The notes under the pieces: model-generated
The model's database searches: none
What the model saw: only the letters and a program-made list of their open reading frames with translations
What the model was told of the DNA's origin: nothing
In this document: positions 39,635-45,303 of the stretch, one piece after another
Layout of the letters: every line of letters starts with the position of its first letter
Position numbering within the stretch: position 1 is the stretch's first letter
Assembly (NCBI GenBank): GCA_045604945.1
Contig: JAZUPA010000127.1
Coordinates: 1 to 45,303 of the forward strand
DNA length: 45,303 nucleotides
Direction of reading: 5' to 3'
Source: JAISGQ01 sp045604945
GTDB lineage: Bacteria; Bacillota; Clostridia; Oscillospirales; Acutalibacteraceae
Made by a program: the position numbers and the translations under genes

Positions 39635-39752
39635 AGTCATAACTCCAAACAAGTCACATTTTCTTATATAATACCCGATTTTTTAAGAAGGGTAAAGAAA
39701 TATTTATAAATTTGCCGATTTCTTTAAAAATATTTAAGGAAGCCGTAAAACA

Positions 39753-39781
39753 TTGACCTGAGCATGAAATTTTACTATAAT
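39753..39781 (+). promoter_or_regulatory. Promoter of the LTA-synthase-like gene
   Basis: TTGACC (39753-39758), 17-nt spacer, TATAAT (39776-39781), 23 nt before the ATG. Confidence 0.8.
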
Positions 39782-39804
39782 AAAGTGCGTGGAGGTGTTC
39801 TTGT

Positions 39805-41697
39805 ATGAAGAATATACTTTCCGAAAAGAATTTTCCTGAAAAAGAGCGCACTGCCACTGAAAAAAAGCAAAAGCTCAGCGTACTGTATGTAATACTTTTT
39901 GCGGTGTTCATACCTGTAGTATGCTATGTGATACTGGAGATAATCGAATCCGGAACAAGCTTTCTTACAGTGGTGCCGCCTGAATATGCATTGTTCAATA
40001 TTGCATATCTTGTGGCAGGATATGTGGTTCTGATATCGATTCTGCGAAGCACGAAGGCGGTATCAATCATTCTGCTGATAGCCAGCTTTGCCATAGGTAC
40101 AGTAAATTATTATACCGTCCTGTGGAGAACGCTGCCTGTCAACTTTGGTGATCTCAAGTGTGCGGCAACAGCAGGAAGCATACTTTACGGATACAATCTT
40201 GTAATTCCCGATTGCGTGATAATTGCCGCAGCAGTGCTGGCGTTGTGCATTACTCTTGTAATCCTTGCACCCACAAAGAATCCGCCCCAGAGCATAAAGG
40301 GCAAATTCATGAGCTCCTGTGCAGCTTTTGTCATAGGCGCTGTCACTCTGGGCGTCTGCTATGGAATGACATCAACCGAGCTGGATGTTGTAGGTTCAGA
40401 CGGTGTGCATTTTGAAAAGTACGGATATCTTGTGAGCTTTATTTCAAATGCCAAGACAATGGAAATAGAGGAGCCTGATAATTACAGCCCCGGGGAGGCT
40501 GCAGCAATTCTTTCCGAATACGAAACGGAGGAAAAAGCTGAAATTTATCCCAATATTATCATTATAATGAACGAGTCGCTCTGCGACCTGCAGAGTGTGG
40601 GCGAATTTGAGACCAACGAGCCGTATCTGCCCTTTTTCAATTCCCTGAAGGAGGAGAGCGTCAGCGGAGAGATCCTGACCTTCGGACTTGGCGGAGGTAC
40701 AAGCCTTACGGAATTTGAGCTGCTGACAAGAAGCTCGCAGATTCTGCTGCCCTATACAAGCGTTGCCTATATGCAGTATATCGACAGTGATATTCCCACC
40801 ATTGCATCCACCGTCAGGAATTATGAAACTCCCTATGAGGTAACTGCAATGCATCCTGCACAGGGCATCAACTACAACAGGGATAAGAATTACCCCTTTA
40901 TGGGCTTTGACAGATTCCTTGATCTTGAGTATTTTGCAGATCTTGAAAGCCCCAGAGGATTTCTTGATGATGAGCAGTGCTATGACAGGATGATGGAGTA
41001 TTTTTATACCACAGATGAAAATACCCCACAGATGATATTCAATATAACAATCCAGAATCACGGCGGGTTCTATGATACCTGCGATATAGGTACAGAACCG
41101 ATAGAGATAACAAGCTTTGAAGCAGGCTATGATGCTGAAAGATATCTGACGCTTGTAAAGAAGTCTGATGATGCGCTAGAAAATCTTGTGGCAGAGCTGT
41201 CTGAATGTGACAGACCTGTTGTGCTGATGGTTTTCGGAGATCACCAGCCCTTGCTTGAAGATGAGTTTTACGAAGAACTCAGGGGCGATAAGAAAACGTG
41301 GACGGATGAGGATTATATCAGCCGCCATATCACCCCGTTCCTGATCTGGTCAAACTACGGAAATATCGAGCCTGAGGATCTGGGACTTACTTCGGTCAAC
41401 TATCTGTCAAGTATTCTTCTGGATACTGCAGAGCTTCCTCTTACCGAGTATGACCGTTTCCTTCTGAGCATGAGGGAAGAGATTCCTGCCATGAGCGGAT
41501 GTATGTATTATACAGCGGACGGAGAGCTTCATGAGGTAGGGGATGAAGAAAACCCCTGGCTTGATATGTATGCAATTCTCCAGTACGGAGCGCTGTTCGA
41601 CAATGAAAACATTGACTGGAGCAGCTATGATCTCAGCAGCAGCGAAGATGTTGTTGCGCTGGGAAAAACAGCAGAGAATTCAACGGAACTTCAATAA
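39805..41697 (+). CDS. LTA synthase family protein (sulfatase-fold phosphoglycerol transferase)
   Basis: A 630-aa membrane enzyme. A charged N-terminus is followed by about five helices (to about residue 190) and then an extracellular sulfatase-fold domain. The domain has PNIIIIMNESLCDLQ with the metal-binding Glu, the catalytic threonine in TFGLGGGTSLTEFE (Thr299), YEVTAMHPAQG, FNITIQNHGGFYD (His) and VVLMVFGDHQPLLE (Asp-His metal ligands). The family transfers glycerol-phosphate or related groups from lipid to cell-wall polymers. GTGGAGG ribosome site, own promoter; the terminator is shared with the opposite-strand gene. The exact acceptor is unknown. Confidence 0.9.
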   Translation: MKNILSEKNFPEKERTATEKKQKLSVLYVILFAVFIPVVCYVILEIIESGTSFLTVVPPEYALFNIAYLVAGYVVLISILRSTKAVSIILLIASFAIGTVNYYTVLWRTLPVNFGDLKCAATAGSILYGYNLVIPDCVIIAAAVLALCITLVILAPTKNPPQSIKGKFMSSCAAFVIGAVTLGVCYGMTSTELDVVGSDGVHFEKYGYLVSFISNAKTMEIEEPDNYSPGEAAAILSEYETEEKAEIYPNIIIIMNESLCDLQSVGEFETNEPYLPFFNSLKEESVSGEILTFGLGGGTSLTEFELLTRSSQILLPYTSVAYMQYIDSDIPTIASTVRNYETPYEVTAMHPAQGINYNRDKNYPFMGFDRFLDLEYFADLESPRGFLDDEQCYDRMMEYFYTTDENTPQMIFNITIQNHGGFYDTCDIGTEPIEITSFEAGYDAERYLTLVKKSDDALENLVAELSECDRPVVLMVFGDHQPLLEDEFYEELRGDKKTWTDEDYISRHITPFLIWSNYGNIEPEDLGLTSVNYLSSILLDTAELPLTEYDRFLLSMREEIPAMSGCMYYTADGELHEVGDEENPWLDMYAILQYGALFDNENIDWSSYDLSSSEDVVALGKTAENSTELQ

Positions 41698-41727
41698 AAA
41701 ACAGCCCTAAAAGGGCTGTTTTTTTAT
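41697..41727. terminator. Bidirectional terminator between the converging LTA-synthase-like and MBL genes
   Basis: Stem aaaaacagccct/agggctgttttt with loop aaa. A-run and T-run on both sides let it act in both directions. Confidence 0.92.
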
Positions 41728-42431
41728 AGCTTTGCTTTTGAATAGAATATTCTGCTTGTTTCATCGCCGAGGGTGCAGATACTTGAGTAAACCTCATAGC
41801 CCAGAATCTCCTCGCGGGTGCTTTCGTCGTGGATAAGAGTGTCGATATTATGCTTTGTACATTCAATCGCGGCCTTTGATATAAATGCATTGTGGTGGGA
41901 TGACACATAACGGTCAAAGGGGAGGGACAGAGCATAGTCCAGCATCTTTCGGTACTCTGCAATGGACAGACATTCGTCCATAAAGAGCCACAGCCAGCCA
42001 TTGAGTGCATCACCGGCAAAAAGTATGCGCTCTTCCCTGAGAAGAAAGCCCATTGAACCGGGAGTGTGTCCGGGCAGATGGATAACCTCAGCAGAGCGTC
42101 CGCCAAGGTCAATAACCTCCCCGGGAGTGAGAAAATCGTACTCAAAGGGAACATCATCGCAATAATTATCGATAAGTGCGGAATCTTCACTGCCTATATA
42201 TGACAGAGGAAACTGATTGCATCCTCTTGCATGGTCAGGGTGAATATGGGTGACAACGACCTTAAAGGGCTTGTCTGTAAAGCTCCTTACCGCTTTGTTG
42301 AGGTCGATTTTGCCATAGCCTGTATCTATCAGCAGCGCGCTTTTTTCTCCGATGATAAGAGTAACATGTACTCCATCGGCTTCATTGATGTGGTAAATAC
42401 CCGAGGCAAGCTCCGTAAAATTCAGATTCAT
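41724..42431 (-). CDS. MBL-fold metallo-hydrolase
   Basis: A 235-aa cytoplasmic metallo-beta-lactamase-fold hydrolase. Zinc ligands are visible: VVTHIHPDHARG (His62, His64, Asp66, His67), the HLPGHTPGSMGF His, the LFAGDAL Asp and the C-terminal SSHH His. The N-terminus ASGIYHINEADGVHVTLIIG is typical of the group. It overlaps the upstream glycosyltransferase gene by 4 nt, so the two form an operon. The substrate is not deducible; glyoxalase II-like or quorum-lactonase-like relatives share the motif. Confidence 0.88.
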   Translation of the reverse strand: MNLNFTELASGIYHINEADGVHVTLIIGEKSALLIDTGYGKIDLNKAVRSFTDKPFKVVVTHIHPDHARGCNQFPLSYIGSEDSALIDNYCDDVPFEYDFLTPGEVIDLGGRSAEVIHLPGHTPGSMGFLLREERILFAGDALNGWLWLFMDECLSIAEYRKMLDYALSLPFDRYVSSHHNAFISKAAIECTKHNIDTLIHDESTREEILGYEVYSSICTLGDETSRIFYSKAKL

Positions 42432-43402
42432 TGTCCGTCACCGTCTTTTGATTCGGATGATTTGCTGCTTTCAATAACGTTTCGCACAATATATACGGGG
42501 CGTTTTTTTGTTTCGACGTAGTTTTTTCCCACATAGTCGCCTATAATGCCGATGCTGAGCAGCTGCAGACCGCCCAAAAGCAGAATTAGTACAACGATGG
42601 TAGCATAACCGGGGACATCAATGCCTGTGGTAAGCTTTTGTATGATAACAAAGATAAGATAAGCAAAAGCGGCGATAGCGGACAGAATGCCTGTAACGGT
42701 GGCAAATTTAAGGGGCATGGTGGAAAAGCTGTTTATACCGTCAAAAGCATAGCGCAGAAGCTTGAAGAAATTGAACTTGCTCTTTCCGCCGCCTCGTGCG
42801 CGCACCTCATAGGGCATATAGTGAGTTTTGAAGCCCACGTAGGAGAAAATGCCCTTTGAGAATCGGAAATACTCACACATTGAAAGAATTGCATCAACAA
42901 CAGGACGGCGCATCATGCGGAAATCGCTGGCGCCGGACACAAAGCGCACAGATGCAGCCTTGTTGATAATGGCGTAGAATGCCCTTTTGAAAAAGGAGAT
43001 AACGCAGCCCTCACGACGCTTCTGCTGTACAGCAGCAACGCAGTCATAATCGGGATTTTCCTGAAGAAATCGCAGCATATTAATAACAGTCTGAGGAGAC
43101 TGCTGCATATCGCCGTCAACGATCACGGTATATTCTCCCGAAGAGTGGGTAAGACCCGCGTACATTCCTGCTTCTTTTCCGAAATTTCTTGAAAAATCAA
43201 CAACCTTGACGCGGTGCTCGGTGTTTTCCGCAATACCGCGCATGATGTTGATAGTATTATCGGTAGAACCGTCATTTACAAGGACGACTTCAAAATCGAC
43301 CCTTTCCTCGGTCATTATCTGAACAATTTCCTCGTAAAGGCGACCGATGCTTTCTTCTTCGTTGTAGCAGGGGATAACAAGAGACAGTGTTGCGTGGGGC
43401 AT
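42428..43402 (-). CDS. Family 2 glycosyltransferase, DPM1/GtrB type, with two membrane helices
   Basis: A 324-aa enzyme from the ATG at 43402 (GGAG 9 nt upstream); an ATG at 43420 would add six residues but has no ribosome site. The GT-A domain shows LSLVIPCYNEEESIG, VLVNDGSTDNT, DFSRNFGKEAGMYAGL, VIVDGDMQQSP (the DxD-like motif) and FRMMRRPVVDAI. Two C-terminal helices (about 225-250 and 260-290) anchor it, as in bactoprenol or dolichol glucosyl/mannosyl-phosphate synthases. It probably makes a polyprenyl-phosphate sugar for cell-wall glycan decoration. It overlaps the MBL gene (ATGA). Confidence 0.92.
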   Translation of the reverse strand: MPHATLSLVIPCYNEEESIGRLYEEIVQIMTEERVDFEVVLVNDGSTDNTINIMRGIAENTEHRVKVVDFSRNFGKEAGMYAGLTHSSGEYTVIVDGDMQQSPQTVINMLRFLQENPDYDCVAAVQQKRREGCVISFFKRAFYAIINKAASVRFVSGASDFRMMRRPVVDAILSMCEYFRFSKGIFSYVGFKTHYMPYEVRARGGGKSKFNFFKLLRYAFDGINSFSTMPLKFATVTGILSAIAAFAYLIFVIIQKLTTGIDVPGYATIVVLILLLGGLQLLSIGIIGDYVGKNYVETKKRPVYIVRNVIESSKSSESKDGDGQ

Positions 43403-43446
43403 GTGTATCAGCTCCGACATTCAGTTTGATTTGCAGTAATTATTTT

Positions 43447-43478
43447 TATCACCTTAAGCCGCAGGGCTTAAGGTGATA
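43447..43478 (-). terminator. Terminator of the SH3b protein gene
   Basis: Perfect 14-bp stem tatcaccttaagcc/ggcttaaggtgata, loop of 4 nt, followed on the minus strand by an AAAAAT-type T-poor run. A weaker terminator by tail but a very stable stem. Confidence 0.8.
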
Positions 43479-43485
43479 TGATTAT

Positions 43486-44616
43486 TCAGTTGCCTGAGTT
43501 ACCGAAGGAGATGTAGCCTGCAAAGCAGTAGCCTTCGTTGCCGTTGAGGTCCTTTGCATAATACCAGTCGCCGATTCTGCCGTAAATCATAACAGCGGAG
43601 TGGCGGGGCATGACAAGGATAACGTTATGGTTGTAGCCGGGACCCTTGCGAAGTCTCAGGGGCTTTGATTCTGTATCAACATAACCAAGACGGGGAGTGC
43701 TGTAAAGCTCAAGGTTGCCGGGAGTTGTAACAGCAGTGGTGGCCTTGGTGGTTGATGTGGTAGTAGCCTTGGTAGTGGTTGTTGTTGCTGCGGTAGTTGT
43801 TGTGGTGGTTGCCGCAGTTGTGGTCGTGGTGGTAGTTGTAGTAGTTGTTGTGGTGGTTGTCGTAGTAGTTGTGGTTGAAGATGTGGTAGTAGCCTTGGTG
43901 GTGGTCGTGGTGCTTGCGGTAGTTGTGGTGGTCTCGGTTTCTGCATCGGAATCAGACTGAGCAGGGAGCTCGCCTGTTGTGCCGTAGCAGTCGAATGCAG
44001 AGAACGAATAGATATACTTGAGACCGTTTACCATATAGACCGAAATAACAGAGCCGTTGATGGGAACATCAACATAGGCAGCTCCTGCTGAAACGGTATA
44101 TGTACCGAGGGTACCGTTATTTGAGAATTCGACCTCACTGCCGGAATCAAACAGTGTGTCGATGCGCACAGCCTCGGGAGCGGTGAATCTGTACTGGGGG
44201 AATGCAGCGGTAAGACAGGCTGCAAGAGAACCCTGATTCTCGAAAAGCTCATAGGAGAAATCGCTGGCGCTCTGTATGTCTGTATAGCTTATCTCGGTTA
44301 AATCCTCATCGGAGACGATAAAGAAATCAAGCTGAGTGTTTTCTGCCTGAGCAAACTGAGAGGGGAGAGAATACCCTGCAGCAGCAAGCTGAGCGACAAA
44401 AGAATCCTTGGTAGTCTCTGTGAGCTTTATACCATCCGCATAAACAAAATAAGCAGTGCGGACATTATCATTGTCTGAAAGGGTAATGATACCGACCGAA
44501 AGGGTGCCTGCGTCAACCTCATTGCTCTGAAGAGCCTTGGCGGGGAGAGCGGCAGGAGCTATTGCTGCAATCAGCAAAATCAGCGCCATAGCGATACATA
44601 TCAGATTCCTTTTCAT
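43486..44616 (-). CDS. Secreted protein with Thr-rich linker and C-terminal SH3b domain
   Basis: The ATG at 44616 has GAAAGGAG upstream; a start at 44652 would precede the signal peptide oddly. The product is 376 aa. The signal peptide (MKRNLICIAMALILLIAAI) is cleaved near AKA. Residues about 40-215 are a globular domain I cannot name (VGIITLSDNDNVRTAYFVYA). About residues 225-295 are almost only Thr with some Ala, Lys and Ser, typical of O-glycosylated linkers in Ruminococcus surface proteins. The C-terminal about 60 residues are an SH3b domain (PLRLRKGPGYNHNVI, GDWYYAKDLNGNEGYCFAGY) expected to bind peptidoglycan. Monocistronic. Confidence 0.85.
   Translation of the reverse strand: MKRNLICIAMALILLIAAIAPAALPAKALQSNEVDAGTLSVGIITLSDNDNVRTAYFVYADGIKLTETTKDSFVAQLAAAGYSLPSQFAQAENTQLDFFIVSDEDLTEISYTDIQSASDFSYELFENQGSLAACLTAAFPQYRFTAPEAVRIDTLFDSGSEVEFSNNGTLGTYTVSAGAAYVDVPINGSVISVYMVNGLKYIYSFSAFDCYGTTGELPAQSDSDAETETTTTTASTTTTTKATTTSSTTTTTTTTTTTTTTTTTTTTAATTTTTTAATTTTTKATTTSTTKATTAVTTPGNLELYSTPRLGYVDTESKPLRLRKGPGYNHNVILVMPRHSAVMIYGRIGDWYYAKDLNGNEGYCFAGYISFGNSGN
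43735..43935 (-). repeat. Triplet-repeat tract encoding the Thr linker
   Basis: About 200 bp of ACN codons (read as gtt/gtg/gta on the plus strand) form an imperfect trinucleotide repeat with two near-identical longer units (ttggtagtgg and ttggtggtcg contexts). Confidence 0.85.
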
Positions 44617-44730
44617 ATTCCGAACTCCTTTCAAATGAGCATAAATGAACACAAATACAACAAATCAGATTTTAACACATTACAGTATAACACAGCGCAG
44701 ACTCTATTTCCATAGATTTTGAGAAAAATT

Positions 44731-45303
44731 TTACTTATTTATGAAAGTCTCAAGGGGAGCGAGGTCAATTCCCTGTTCATCCCTGAGAAGAGACAGCAGT
44801 TCTTCGGCAAGCTTTCTGCATCCGCCTGCCTCGCAGGATTCGAAATTAACGGGGAGAATGGGGTCATGAACGCTGAGTCTGACAAGGAACCAGTTTTCGC
44901 CAAGATATACTCTGATACCCTCGTGATTGTCGTCTGCAATCTGCCAGTCTTTACGCTGAGCGCATGCCTTTTCGAGGTTTTCAAGGACTCTTGTACCGAC
45001 CTCTCTGAAGTTTTCTTCGGTGATCTTTATTCTGATTTCGGCTTCCTCTGCAGGAACAGCCATATCTGCAATAAGAGAATTGAGAGTTCTGCCCTCATTT
45101 TTCAGCTGAACAAGCTTGATTATAATAAGAGTGACAAGATAAGCTCCGTCATCAAGGAAATGATTTTCACGCAGCGCAGCATGTCCGCTTGTTTCGATTG
45201 CAAGGGGACAGTTTATGCCTTCTGCGTTGAGCTCGATTGCCTTGCCGATGACATTTCTGTAGCCTCTGCGGTAGCGGTAATGCTTTCCTCCGAGAGTGTT
45301 TTC
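44731..45303 (-). CDS. Phosphomannomutase/phosphoglucomutase, C-terminal part (5' end outside window)
   Basis: An open frame of 190 codons runs off the window edge. The sugar-specificity loop IETSGHAALRENHFLDDGAY is visible near the cut end. The C-terminal domain 4 follows (RIKITEENFREVGTRVL, HEGIRVYLGENWFLVRLS with the phosphate-binding Arg region). This enzyme group isomerises hexose-6-phosphate to hexose-1-phosphate through a phosphoserine; the catalytic Ser lies in the missing part. The ETSGH loop suggests mannose/glucose rather than glucosamine specificity. The ATG at 45063 is internal, not a start. Confidence 0.85.
   Translation of the reverse strand, partial: ENTLGGKHYRYRRGYRNVIGKAIELNAEGINCPLAIETSGHAALRENHFLDDGAYLVTLIIIKLVQLKNEGRTLNSLIADMAVPAEEAEIRIKITEENFREVGTRVLENLEKACAQRKDWQIADDNHEGIRVYLGENWFLVRLSVHDPILPVNFESCEAGGCRKLAEELLSLLRDEQGIDLAPLETFINK

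Noticed and set aside
43715..43960. Plus-strand poly-Val frame
   Set aside because: It is the antisense of the ACN-rich Thr linker, without a start signal.

Overview
The window looks like a chromosome segment of a Gram-positive gut or rumen Clostridia bacterium, most likely an Oscillospiraceae/Ruminococcus-like organism. The evidence is strong AGGAGG-type ribosome sites, near-consensus sigma-A promoters with 17-bp spacers, LVAC-type lipoprotein signals, SpoIID/CotH/LTA-synthase-like genes and intracellular plant or mucin glycan enzymes. Taxonomy is inferred from gene content only; no rRNA gene is present.

Layout. (1) 0.1-6.6 kb, plus strand: the rRNA methyltransferase RlmB, two long, apparently disordered, Arg- and Pro/Tyr-rich proteins, and a 701-aa membrane protein that reads like a P1B-type ATPase whose catalytic motifs have all been lost. 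(2) 6.6-10.5 kb: a membrane-anchored VCBS-like protein, a small secreted SpoIID-like protein on the minus strand, and a polytopic membrane protein ending in a Gly-Met tract and a very acidic Asp/Tyr tail. (3) 10.7-14.3 kb: an amino-sugar operon with a NahK-like anomeric kinase, a ROK-like kinase without the usual zinc motif, and NagA. (4) 14.5-17.4 kb: a secreted protein with three lamin-tail domains, a chitobiase C-terminal-like domain and a CotH domain. (5) 17.5-18.7 kb: tRNA-Val(CAC), then a compact element with palindromes, a four-helix-bundle gene carrying an early stop codon, and a small lipoprotein, bounded by matching hairpin-plus-17-mer repeats. (6) 18.8-22.2 kb: a small membrane ORF and a beta-propeller/HD-GYP sensor fusion.

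(7) 22.3-32.9 kb: a signal-less GH5 glycanase followed by a complete Opp-type ABC transporter operon (SBP, two permeases, two ATPases) and a DUF3899-like protein. Four of the five transporter subunits are much larger than usual because of internal insertions. (8) 32.9-38.7 kb: two minus-strand membrane proteins, a threonine aldolase-like enzyme, an AraC regulator, a lipoprotein and a GH43 glycosidase. (9) 38.7-45.3 kb: tRNA-Val(GAC), TcdA, an LTA-synthase-like transferase, an MBL hydrolase overlapping a GT2 glycosyltransferase, a Thr-rich SH3b secreted protein and the 3' part of a phosphomannomutase/phosphoglucomutase gene.

The genes mostly fit a saccharolytic life: oligosaccharides or peptides imported by the enlarged Opp system, GH5 and GH43 acting without signal peptides, and amino sugars entering through NahK/ROK/NagA. 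The least explained block is 0.9-10.5 kb. There, low-complexity proteins sharing RF-x-RR and NPY motifs accompany a P-type-ATPase-like pseudoenzyme, which is the best candidate for an undescribed membrane-associated assembly.
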